Assembly (NCBI GenBank): GCA_964583095.1
Contig: CAZOVB010000040.1
Coordinates: forward strand, 1 to 40,820
Direction of reading: 5' to 3'
DNA: 40,820 nt
Source: CAZOVB01 sp964583095
GTDB taxonomy: Bacteria; Planctomycetota; Phycisphaerae; SM23-33
The translations under genes were made by a program, and so were the position numbers. This document shows, piece by piece, positions 7,761-15,564 of the stretch; the stretch's first letter is position 1, and every line of letters begins with the position of its first letter. The notes under the pieces were generated by a model. That model was not told the origin of the DNA, searched no databases, and saw nothing but the letters and a program-made list of their open reading frames with translations.

Positions 7761-8809
7761 CATTCACCCCCGGCCGACCTTGCCTCCGGACCCCGGAGAA
7801 GTGTCAGTTCGGCCCCTTCGCACCTGCCGGCAAGCCGCTGCAGGAGTCTGCGGGCTGCGGTGCGGCCAACTTCCCGCCACGGCTCGACAAGCGATGCAGA
7901 AAGCCTGGCAACCGTCTCGGCGAAACGGCGCGAATGTTCGGGCAGGATGCTGGCGGCCACGCGGAGCTTGTCCGGCCGGAGCAGCCCGGCCGCATCCAGG
8001 CCGGCAATCAGCCCGGGCAGAAGCTCAAAGTCATCGCAGACCACTCCCAGCGGCCCGGGGGTTTCCGAGACCATCGCCTCCAGTTGCCGGCACGTGCCCA
8101 GGGTGGCTCCCACATCCTCGCCCATCAGGAGTTCCTCGTCTTCCAGGCCGGCGGAGAGAACAGTGTCGCGATACCCGCAACGGCGATAACGCACCGAATG
8201 ATCCCATCCGTAAAGGCTGCGATTGCCCAGGTAGATCAGGCGGCTCGAACCCTGCTCGATCAGCAGGGAAGTCAGCCGGCTGATGCCTTCGCGTTCGTCC
8301 CAGCTCACGGTGTCGCAGGCGTCGTAACCGCCATAGCCGATGTGCACCGCGGGGATGTTCTCAAGACCCAGTTGGCCCGAAGCCTCGGCCCAGTGCTTCC
8401 AGCGGGAGTAGAAGAAGACGCCCGGGCTGCCTGGGGGAAGCTTCACCTGGATCGATCTGCCCTGCTCCAGCGAATCTCGCAGCGGGTGCACGAGGCACTG
8501 CGAGTCGTGTTGGCCCAGAACATCCGAGACCCCTGCGTAGATTTCATCATAGCTGGCCGTGAAGAGCTGCAGAAACAGGAAGGTCTCGTCCCGGATCTCA
8601 AAAGCGCGGCGGGCAAGGTCCTTCATACGCCGGCCCAGAACGTACTTGCCTCGTCCGACGCGCTGGAGGTATCCGCTGCCGACCAGGCTGGCCAGGCTTC
8701 GCGTGACGGTCGCCGGAGCAATGCGCGTCTGGTGCTCCAACTGCGTCGGCGAAACCGGGTGGGGCTTGCCGGCCACATGCTCCAGAATTCGCATCCAGGA
8801 ATCGCTCAT
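7760..8809 (-). CDS. Transcriptional regulator: IclR-type winged helix plus LacI-like sensor domain
   Basis: A 349-aa DNA-binding regulator. Residues ~1-65 form a winged helix very like the IclR N-terminus (MRILEHVAG, then the recognition helix APATVTRSLASLVGSGYLQR and the wing GRGKYVLGRRM). The remaining ~285 residues do not look like the IclR GAF-type effector domain. They resemble the periplasmic-binding-protein-like sensor of LacI/XylR-type regulators, with alternating strands and helices such as NIPAVHIGYGGYDACDTVSWDE, SRLIYLGNR and LGVVCDDFELLPGLIAGL. A sugar-like ligand is therefore plausible. ATG 8809 has GAGG seven bases upstream; a longer reading frame runs back into the previous gene and is not used. 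It sits 26 bp downstream of the shortened beta-propeller gene and may be co-transcribed with it. Confidence 0.82.
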   Translation of the reverse strand: MSDSWMRILEHVAGKPHPVSPTQLEHQTRIAPATVTRSLASLVGSGYLQRVGRGKYVLGRRMKDLARRAFEIRDETFLFLQLFTASYDEIYAGVSDVLGQHDSQCLVHPLRDSLEQGRSIQVKLPPGSPGVFFYSRWKHWAEASGQLGLENIPAVHIGYGGYDACDTVSWDEREGISRLTSLLIEQGSSRLIYLGNRSLYGWDHSVRYRRCGYRDTVLSAGLEDEELLMGEDVGATLGTCRQLEAMVSETPGPLGVVCDDFELLPGLIAGLDAAGLLRPDKLRVAASILPEHSRRFAETVARLSASLVEPWREVGRTAARRLLQRLAGRCEGAELTLLRGPEARSAGGE

Positions 8810-8835
8810 GGGAAACCTCAGGCAATGGCCGGGCC

Positions 8836-9546
8836 TTACTTGGGCCCGTGGGCTTCGATGCCCCCCGTGGCCGGAAGAACGATCAGTCCATCCGCCACGC
8901 ACACGATCAGCGGCGTACCCGACGCCGAATCATGAGGCCGAGAGCCCAGCCGGCTGCCCATGTCAAACGCCCAGATCACATCGGCCCCGCTGTTGGCTAC
9001 ATGTTCGTCCAGCTTGCCCGGGTCCTGCCCCGCATCCAGTTCGATCAGCGCCGGTTCATTGTCCATACCGTCGTTGCCGTCGGTCAGTCCGTCCAGGTCC
9101 AGACAGCAGACCACCCCGGCCGAGGTCAGAACATAAAGGCGATCGCCTTCCTGGGTCGGCTGTGAGACCATCCCGTAGCCTCGCGAGCGATGGATGAAGC
9201 GCCAGAGCACCTTGCCGGTCTCGCGCTGCAGGCACCAGAGAATGCCATAACGGCTTGTCTTCTCACCCTCGGGCATCTCGCTGCTGGAAAAGCACCCGCC
9301 CCCCGTTCCCAGCAGAACTTTATCGCCGATCACCATGGGCTGGGCAAAGATGTTTCGCACGCGGAAGTCCACCTCCCATTTGAGGGTTTCTTCCGTCAGA
9401 TCGGCCGGCAGGTCCTCGGCCTCATGGGCCATGTTCCGATACGGATCGTTTCCCCACTGTTTTGCGGCGCTCTGCCCCTGGACAGGGGGACTCGCCCAAA
9501 TGCCAAGGCCAAGTGAAGCCAGCAAAAACAGACCTGTATTCTTCAT
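8836..9546 (-). CDS. Exported PQQ-like beta-propeller protein, C-terminally shortened
   Basis: A 236-aa protein with a signal peptide (LFLLASLGLGIWASPPVQG) followed by blades typical of planctomycete PQQ-like beta-propeller proteins: LKWEVDF, VIGDKVLLGTGGG, LWCLQRETGKVLWRF, QEGDRLYVLTSAGVVCCLDLDG. Family members usually run well beyond 400 residues. This one stops at GGIEAHGPK, soon after DVIWAFDM, so several blades needed to close a propeller are absent. It may be a remnant or a minimal secreted form. ATG 9546 has AGGAG upstream. The regulator gene starts 26 bp after its stop, so any lost portion has been deleted rather than merely frameshifted. No catalytic role can be assigned. Confidence 0.7.
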   Translation of the reverse strand: MKNTGLFLLASLGLGIWASPPVQGQSAAKQWGNDPYRNMAHEAEDLPADLTEETLKWEVDFRVRNIFAQPMVIGDKVLLGTGGGCFSSSEMPEGEKTSRYGILWCLQRETGKVLWRFIHRSRGYGMVSQPTQEGDRLYVLTSAGVVCCLDLDGLTDGNDGMDNEPALIELDAGQDPGKLDEHVANSGADVIWAFDMGSRLGSRPHDSASGTPLIVCVADGLIVLPATGGIEAHGPK

Positions 9547-9707
9547 CGCATTGCTCCTGGTTCCAGTGTTCCGCGAGGCCTATCCGACTCCCCGCAGTCT
9601 CTCAGCCTGTTTAACCTGCGAGACGATTCAATGTTTTGCCGCTTCTGATGGCGAAATTACGCTATCTTTCTGAGGTTTTAAATAAAGACATCTCCGCTGC
9701 AGGCCTA

Positions 9708-9737
9708 TTGAACATATAAATCATATTTGAGTGTATT
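9708..9737 (+). promoter_or_regulatory. Candidate promoter of the DUF4416-polysaccharide operon
   Basis: TTGAAC at 9708-9713 and TGTATT at 9732-9737 are separated by 18 bases within the only markedly AT-rich patch of this intergenic region (about 9660-9745). The -10 match is modest. Transcription would start near 9744, giving a leader of roughly 100 bases before the ATG at 9845. The rest of 9547-9844 shows nothing else that I can identify. Confidence 0.4.
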
Positions 9738-9844
9738 TTCCCTCGGAACAATCCGCAACAGGCCCTGCTGGATCTGGTGCACTCGAGAACCTGCTTTGCC
9801 CGGTGGGAGTTGCATTTCCTCCGCCCAACGACGACAATGACTTC

Positions 9845-10384
9845 ATGGCCCAACCCCAAGCGCCGGAGAAGGTTGTCTACATCTGCTCGCTCCTCGCCGC
9901 AAGCGAAGAGGCCCTGGCCCAAGCGCGGGATCGGCTGACGAAAGACCTCGGGCCCCTCGAAGAGCTCACCCCGCCCGGCGTATTTGATTTCACGCAATAC
10001 TACACCCCCCAGATGGGCCCGGAGCTGCTGCGCCAGTTCGCGGTTCTGGCCGGGCAGTTGGAGCCTGGAGACCTGGCTGAAGTCAAAATCGCAACCAATC
10101 GGATCGAAGCCGATATTGCCCGCTCGCTCGGGCCACGCCCGCCCAGGCCGGTGAATCTGGACCCCGGCTATATTGAACCTTCCAAGCTGGTCCTGGCGAG
10201 CATGAAGAACTTTTCGCATCGGATCTACCTGCATGGCGGCGTCTACGCCGAGGTGACGCTGCAGTGGCGAAAGGGGTGGCAATCTCTGCCATGGACCTTT
10301 CCCGACTATGCTTCAGGGGCCTATGATGACTTCCTCCGGAGAGCCCGGGATCGACTCACCGGCAGAAAGGATCACTGCACATGA
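9845..10384 (+). CDS. DUF4416 family protein
   Basis: A 179-aa soluble protein of the DUF4416 family, recognised from the ordered stretches FTQYYTPQMGPELLRQFAVL, EPGDLAEVKIATNRIE, NLDPGYIEPSKLVLASMKN, HRIYLHGGVYAEVTL and LPWTFPDY. The biochemical function of the family is unknown. Its stop overlaps the start of the WecA/TagO-type transferase gene as ATGA, and that gene overlaps the next in the same way, so it is tightly tied to surface-polysaccharide synthesis in this genome. ATG 9845 begins the conserved region; the ribosome site is weak. The in-frame upstream extension from 9731 starts inside the predicted promoter and is discounted. Confidence 0.82.
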   Translation: MAQPQAPEKVVYICSLLAASEEALAQARDRLTKDLGPLEELTPPGVFDFTQYYTPQMGPELLRQFAVLAGQLEPGDLAEVKIATNRIEADIARSLGPRPPRPVNLDPGYIEPSKLVLASMKNFSHRIYLHGGVYAEVTLQWRKGWQSLPWTFPDYASGAYDDFLRRARDRLTGRKDHCT

Positions 10385-11475
10385 TCGGCTGGATAATCGG
10401 TGGCATGCTCCTGCTGGCCTTCCTCCTCAGCGCTATTGGAGGGCGGGTCTTCATGTACGTCGCGCTGCGGACGGGCATGCTCGATCGGCCCGGGGCGCAC
10501 AAGGCCCACGGACGCCCCACCCCTCTGCTGGGGGGCAGCGCGATTTTTGCAGCCATCCTGCTGCCCGCCCTGGTTGCCCTGGTGGCGGTGATCATCCTCT
10601 CTCACTCGGGCTGCACGGACTGGGTGCCTCCGTGGATCCGCATCCACCTGCCCGGGGCGATGCAACGACTTGGCATGGCCATCGGAATTCTGGCGATGGC
10701 CCTGCTGCTGCACATCATGGGTCTGGTGGACGATCGCAGGGCGCTGGGGCCCTGGCCCAAGCTCGCCCTTCAACTGACAGTGGCCATCTTTACCGCCGCG
10801 GTGCTGGATGTTCGCGTCATGCACTTCGCCGGGCCTATCGTCAGCGTTGGAGTTTCGATCCTCTGGATCGTGGCCATTACCAACGCCTTCAACTTCCTGG
10901 ATAACATGGACGGCTTGTCCGGGGGCGTAGCGGCCATCTGTGCCGGAACGCTCCTACTGGCCGCGGCCCAGGTCGGGCAGATCTTCGTGGCAGGCTGGCT
11001 TGCCCTGCTGCTGGGAGCCCTGCTGGGGTTCCTGCCCTATAACTTCCCCCCGGCCCGAATGTTCATGGGCGACGCCGGGTCGCTCGTTGTCGGGTACCTC
11101 CTGGCCGTGCTGAGCTGTCTGACCACCTATACCTCTCCGGAGTCGGAGACCCATTTTCTCTATGGGGTCTTCGCCCCGCTGGTCCTGCTGGCCGTGCCGA
11201 TCTACGATACCCTCAGCGTCACCGTGCTGCGACTGCGGGCAGGCCAGAGCCCCATGGTCGGAGACCGGAGACACTTTTCGCATCGGCTTCTCCGGCGCGG
11301 GATGAGCGTCAGAAAAGCTGTCCTGACCATCTGGCTCTGCACGCTGACGACCTCGACGGGCGCGCTGGTCCTGGTCCGGGCGGCAGGGGCCGTCCCCGCC
11401 ACGCTCGTCTTCCTGCAGACGATGGCGATTCTGGCCATCGTCGCCCTGTTGGAATCCGGGAGCTTTGAGGAATGA
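10381..11475 (+). CDS. WecA/TagO-type polyprenyl-phosphate HexNAc-1-phosphate transferase
   Basis: A 364-aa polytopic membrane enzyme of glycosyltransferase family 4 (MraY/WecA/TagO). It transfers a sugar-1-phosphate, usually GlcNAc-1-P, from a UDP-sugar to undecaprenyl phosphate at the inner membrane, starting a lipid-linked polysaccharide. Seen motifs: RPTPLLGG near the N-terminus, the catalytic pair Asp117-Asp118 (LVDDRR), NAFNFLDNMDGL at 168-179, MGDAGS at 229-234, and a His-rich cytosolic loop RRHFSHRLLRRG that matches the WecA/TagO His motif rather than MraY. About ten membrane segments are apparent. ATG 10381 overlaps the DUF4416 stop (ATGA) and its own stop overlaps the ligase gene, so all three are translationally coupled. 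Confidence 0.92.
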   Translation: MIGWIIGGMLLLAFLLSAIGGRVFMYVALRTGMLDRPGAHKAHGRPTPLLGGSAIFAAILLPALVALVAVIILSHSGCTDWVPPWIRIHLPGAMQRLGMAIGILAMALLLHIMGLVDDRRALGPWPKLALQLTVAIFTAAVLDVRVMHFAGPIVSVGVSILWIVAITNAFNFLDNMDGLSGGVAAICAGTLLLAAAQVGQIFVAGWLALLLGALLGFLPYNFPPARMFMGDAGSLVVGYLLAVLSCLTTYTSPESETHFLYGVFAPLVLLAVPIYDTLSVTVLRLRAGQSPMVGDRRHFSHRLLRRGMSVRKAVLTIWLCTLTTSTGALVLVRAAGAVPATLVFLQTMAILAIVALLESGSFEE

Positions 11476-14192
11476 TGCCTGTTTCCGCACCAAACCCATC
11501 TGCTGCCGGATCTCCGGGAAGGACCCGAAAGCGAATCGCATCGGGTCTCGTCCACGCCTCGCTGATCGTGATTCTCACCGTCTGCATTACGCGCCTGTTC
11601 CTGCCGGAAACACCGATTCGTTCCGGGCTGATCCCGCTTTCCGAGGCTGTCCAGCTGCGCGGCAACGCGCAGTTGCTCAGCCAGGAAGAGGCCATCCCCC
11701 GGACGGATCGGATAGATCTGGCCAGGGCGAGTTTTGCAGTTCTCCTCATGGCAGGAGGATTGATGGGCCTGGTGGGACTGGCCATGCTCGACCAGTGGAA
11801 GCCCGCCTGGACGCTGATCCTGTGGCTGGTCCTCTGCTTTGCCGTAAGCGCCTGGATTTCCGGCCTGTCGGGACGAGCGGATCCCGCCACGGCCTCCCTG
11901 GCCTGGGCCGACGCGGTCGCCCCCATGCTGGCCGGGGCGGCCATGGTTGCCCTGTGCTCCAACCGTCGCAGGTTCGCCCTGCTTGTGGGGGTGCTTTCCG
12001 CGGCGGGAATTGTCCTGGCCATCCTTTGTATCTGGCAGCGGACGGTGGAGATCCCCCAGAACATCGCCCAGCTGAAGGCTGATGAAGTCCGTCTTCTGCA
12101 ACAAGTCGGGTATGAACCCGGCAGCCGCGAGGCCCAGCAGTTCCAGGCGAGAATCACCGACAAGGCCCCAACGGGCCGGTTCGGACTGGCGAATCTGCTG
12201 GCCTCGGCCCTGCTGATTCTGACCGGCCTGACGATAGGGCTGGTTCTGGACCGTTTTCAAGCGGCCTGGCGCACGCGAAAGGCCTTCCGGCTTCGCTCGC
12301 CCAAGGGAGAAGTTCACCCGGCCACGCTGCTTGCGGTTCTGACAGCCTTGGCCGGGGGGGCCATGCTCTGCGTGATTGTCCTGACCGAAAGCCTGGGCGC
12401 GATCGCCTCTGCGGCCTTGGGAGCCCTGGCCATGGCGGGGATCTGGCGGTTCCGCCAACGCCTCTCCCGCCGGTGGAAGCTCGCTGTGGGCCTGACCGGG
12501 GCACTGTTCGCCCTGGCCCTTGCGGGGGTGGTCGGATACGGGCTGGCCCGCGATCGCCTGCCCACCAAGACGATGACCTTTCGGTGGCACTACTGGCAGG
12601 GAGGCATGTCCGCCCTTTCCGAGAGGCCCCTGCTGGGCGCGGGGCCCGGTGGTTTTGCCCAGGCGTACCTCCAGCACCGCAGGCCCCAGGCAGAGGAGGA
12701 CGTCAAAACCGCTCACAACGTGATCATCCAGAGCCTGACCGAATACGGCTGGATCGGCGGCTCGCTTCGTCTGGTCGTCCTCATCTCGGCGATGGTCCTG
12801 CTGGCCAAACCGCGACACCGCGTGCCCTGGAAGGCAAGCGACGCTTCTCCGGGCACAGGCTTTGTCAAAATCATCACCGGCGCGGGAGTTGTCCTGGGGC
12901 TCGGGGCGCTGCATGCCTGGCTGGGGACGGGTCAGTCGCTCCTGTACGCCGGCGGGCTGGCTCTGCTGCTTGTCAACAGTCTGTGGAGGATAGACCGCAA
13001 TCGCCTGGCCGGGGTTCGCGTGGGCCTGGCGGTGGGGCTGGCCGCCATGATCCTGCATAACATGGTCACCTTCAGCCTGACCTGGCCGGCCACGGGGACG
13101 CTTTTCTGGATCTGCGCCGGTGCGTGCATCGGCTTTGCCCGGCGGGGCTCCTGGGGCAGCGGGATCGCCGCAAAGCAGACCGGACGCCTTCGCATCACCG
13201 GACGCGACGCGACGGTGGGCCTGGCCATGCTCGCCCTGGCGGTGCCTCTGGCAGTGACCATCGTGCAGATCTGGGCCCCCGCCTACCGAAAAACCCATCT
13301 TCTGGACCAAGCGATCCGGAAGTACGTGCGTAACCAGCAGGCCGCCTGCATGGACCTGCTCCAGGATGCCGTCGACATCTCCGGAGATCGCGATGAGCTG
13401 CTGCGTTACGATGCCTCCCGCATGGCCGTTACCTGGGTCAACCGCTTCTACGACCGCCAGGGCAGAGAGCAGATGGTCAAGGCCTACCAGATGCTCCGCG
13501 ACGCGACCGGTTCTGCCCGCAATGCCTCCTGGGCGGGCATGCTGGCCTTTGACATCGGCAGTCGGGATTTCCACCTGATGCGATGGCCCGAGTCAGCCGG
13601 GGCTGCGCCGATCCGGCTCCGGCAGATCCAGAAATCATTGACCCAGGAGGACTCCTTCAGCCCGGCAACGATGGCTGCCCTGGCCGGGGCGTACTACCAG
13701 CTCGAACAATACGACCAGGCCATCGGGCAACTCGACCTCCTGCTCTCGCGGGTTCCTGGTTGTGTCACAGCCAGGCTGCGACGCGGTGATGCCGCCTGGC
13801 TGGCCGGAAAGAAAGACCAGGCCCGCAGGGACTGGCAGCAGGCGACGCAAGCCATCCAGGCCGAGACCTCCATCCAGGGCCCCGGCGTGCAGGAGCTGCC
13901 CCCCGGCCAGGCCCTGCCCGATTGGATGAACAAGGGACTGGCCCACTGGGCCGACGCGATCCGGTTGAATCCACAGGACGCGACGATGCGAATGGACTAC
14001 GCCCGCACGCTGGCCCGGCGAGGAATGTGCAGCCAGGCCCTGGAGCAGATCCAACGCGCTCGACAGCGAAACCGAAGCCTCGATTCCGACAGCCTCCACC
14101 GCTTCACCGAGTACCAGCAGGCACAGGCAGACGTCCTCGAGGCCAGGTGCCGGTACCTTGCCGGCTCGCCCGGCCGAACCTCCGAGCAATAG
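11472..14192 (+). CDS. O-antigen ligase/polymerase family membrane protein with C-terminal TPR region
   Basis: A 906-aa protein. Residues ~20-600 hold a dozen or more hydrophobic segments. The Wzy_C signature region is near residues 386-440 (LLGAGPGGFAQAYLQHRRP, then AHNVIIQSLTEYGWIGG), whose conserved His in the periplasmic loop is characteristic of O-antigen ligases and polymerases. The C-terminal ~280 residues are soluble and contain at least one tetratricopeptide-like repeat (YYQLEQYDQAIGQLDLLLSR, then RRGDAAWLAGKKDQARRDW). It should join or polymerise polyprenyl-linked glycans on the periplasmic side, consistent with the preceding initiating transferase. ATG 11472 overlaps the upstream stop; the adjacent ATG 11475 is equally possible. 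Ligase versus polymerase cannot be decided from sequence. Confidence 0.85.
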   Translation: MMPVSAPNPSAAGSPGRTRKRIASGLVHASLIVILTVCITRLFLPETPIRSGLIPLSEAVQLRGNAQLLSQEEAIPRTDRIDLARASFAVLLMAGGLMGLVGLAMLDQWKPAWTLILWLVLCFAVSAWISGLSGRADPATASLAWADAVAPMLAGAAMVALCSNRRRFALLVGVLSAAGIVLAILCIWQRTVEIPQNIAQLKADEVRLLQQVGYEPGSREAQQFQARITDKAPTGRFGLANLLASALLILTGLTIGLVLDRFQAAWRTRKAFRLRSPKGEVHPATLLAVLTALAGGAMLCVIVLTESLGAIASAALGALAMAGIWRFRQRLSRRWKLAVGLTGALFALALAGVVGYGLARDRLPTKTMTFRWHYWQGGMSALSERPLLGAGPGGFAQAYLQHRRPQAEEDVKTAHNVIIQSLTEYGWIGGSLRLVVLISAMVLLAKPRHRVPWKASDASPGTGFVKIITGAGVVLGLGALHAWLGTGQSLLYAGGLALLLVNSLWRIDRNRLAGVRVGLAVGLAAMILHNMVTFSLTWPATGTLFWICAGACIGFARRGSWGSGIAAKQTGRLRITGRDATVGLAMLALAVPLAVTIVQIWAPAYRKTHLLDQAIRKYVRNQQAACMDLLQDAVDISGDRDELLRYDASRMAVTWVNRFYDRQGREQMVKAYQMLRDATGSARNASWAGMLAFDIGSRDFHLMRWPESAGAAPIRLRQIQKSLTQEDSFSPATMAALAGAYYQLEQYDQAIGQLDLLLSRVPGCVTARLRRGDAAWLAGKKDQARRDWQQATQAIQAETSIQGPGVQELPPGQALPDWMNKGLAHWADAIRLNPQDATMRMDYARTLARRGMCSQALEQIQRARQRNRSLDSDSLHRFTEYQQAQADVLEARCRYLAGSPGRTSEQ

Positions 14193-14194
14193 GG

Positions 14195-14222
14195 GTGCAA
14201 CGCGGGCGCCGGATGCTATAAT
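14195..14222 (+). promoter_or_regulatory. Candidate extended -10 promoter of serS
   Basis: TATAAT at 14217-14222 is preceded by TGC, giving an extended -10 element, and a weak -35 (GTGCAA, 14195-14200) lies 16 bases upstream. Transcription would start near 14229, about 29 bases before the serS ATG. It likely drives serS-aroF-comEC. Confidence 0.6.
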
Positions 14223-14257
14223 CGCCCGCTGTTTTCTGCGACCCGAAAGGACGCTTT

Positions 14258-15532
14258 ATGATCGATATCAAACTCATCCGACAGGACCCCGACAAATATA
14301 TCCAGGCGGCCAGGCAGAAGCGCTTTGCCGTGGACATCCCCCGGCTGCTGGAAATCGACAGCCGGCTCCTCTCGGCCAAACAGGCCCTGCAGGACATGCG
14401 AACCCGCCAGAATGAAGCGGGGAAGACCATCGCCAAACTCCAGGGCCCGGAGAAGCAGACCGCTATTGCCGAGATGGGCCGGCTCAAACAGCAGGTCAAG
14501 GAGCTCTCCGAGCAGGTCGACCAACTGGAACCTGCCTTCCGCGAGCAGATGCTGCTGGTCCCGCAGGTCCCGGACGAGGAAGTCCCCGTCGGCGAAGATG
14601 AAGAGGACAACGTCCTGCTCCGCGAGGAAGGCAAGATCCCCGAATACGACTTCGAGCTGCGCGACCACGTGGAGCTCGGCGAGACGCTCGATATCATCGA
14701 TATCCCCCGCGGGGTGAAACTGGCCGGAACGCGGAACTTCATCCTCAAGGGCGCCGGGGCCATGCTCCACCAGGCCGTGCTCCGTCTGGCCGTGGACCAG
14801 ATGACCGCCAAGGGCTACACCCTCCTGACCGTGCCGGTCCTGGTCAACGACGAGGTGATGTACGGAACGGGATACTTCCCCGTGGGACGGGACGATGCCT
14901 ATCTGTGCCAGCGCGACGGGATGTCGCTGGTCGGCACGGCCGAGGTCCCCGTCACCGCCTATCACAGCGACGAGATCCTGGAAGAAGCCGACCTGCCCCG
15001 GAAGTTTGTAGCCATGAGCACCTGCTTCCGCCGCGAGGCCGGCGCCGCAGGCAAGGATACGCGGGGCCTGTATCGAATCCACTTCTTCGACAAGGTCGAG
15101 CAGGTGATTATCGCGCCCAACAATGTCGAAGCTTCCAAGGAGTTCCACCAGGAGATTCTCGCCAACGCCGAGGACATCCTCAAGGCCCTGGGGCTTGCCT
15201 ACCGCGTGGTGCAGGTCTGCACCGGCGACCTGGGGATGGGCCAGGCCTGCAAGTACGATATTGAAACCTGGATGCCCTCCCGGGGCAGCTATGGCGAGAC
15301 GCACTCGGCCAGCCGTTTTTACGAGTTCCAGGCCCGCCGGCTGAACATGCGATACCGCGACAGCCAGGGCGACCTTCAGTTCTGCCACACGCTCAACAAC
15401 ACGGTCATCGCCAGTCCCCGCGTGCTGATCCCGATCCTGGAACTCTACCAGCAGGCCGACGGCAGCGTGGTGGTTCCCGAGGCGCTGCGGCCCTACATGA
15501 ACGGCCTGGAAAAGATCAGTCCGCCGGCCTGA
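14258..15532 (+). CDS. serS: Seryl-tRNA synthetase
   Basis: A 424-aa class II aminoacyl-tRNA synthetase that charges tRNA-Ser (and tRNA-Sec) with serine in the cytosol. Residues ~1-105 form the long tRNA-binding coiled coil (IDSRLLSAKQALQDMR onward). The catalytic core shows motif 2 (CFRREAGAAGKDTRGLYRIHFF), the family block KYDIETWMPSRGSYGE, FYEFQARRLNMRYR, and motif 3 near HTLNNTVIASPRVLIPILE. Length is normal for the bacterial enzyme. AAAGGA about six bases before ATG 14258 and an extended -10 promoter support this start. It is followed 32 bp later by aroF. Confidence 0.97.
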   Translation: MIDIKLIRQDPDKYIQAARQKRFAVDIPRLLEIDSRLLSAKQALQDMRTRQNEAGKTIAKLQGPEKQTAIAEMGRLKQQVKELSEQVDQLEPAFREQMLLVPQVPDEEVPVGEDEEDNVLLREEGKIPEYDFELRDHVELGETLDIIDIPRGVKLAGTRNFILKGAGAMLHQAVLRLAVDQMTAKGYTLLTVPVLVNDEVMYGTGYFPVGRDDAYLCQRDGMSLVGTAEVPVTAYHSDEILEEADLPRKFVAMSTCFRREAGAAGKDTRGLYRIHFFDKVEQVIIAPNNVEASKEFHQEILANAEDILKALGLAYRVVQVCTGDLGMGQACKYDIETWMPSRGSYGETHSASRFYEFQARRLNMRYRDSQGDLQFCHTLNNTVIASPRVLIPILELYQQADGSVVVPEALRPYMNGLEKISPPA

Positions 15533-15564
15533 GCGGCAGAGCAAACGAAAAAGGAGTCGGCGAG

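Noticed and set aside
11202..13574. A 790-codon open frame on the minus strand opposite the transferase and ligase genes
   Set aside because: It is antisense to two confidently identified membrane proteins. Its translation is rich in Gly, Gln, Pro and Arg with no domain, as expected from GC-rich antisense DNA.
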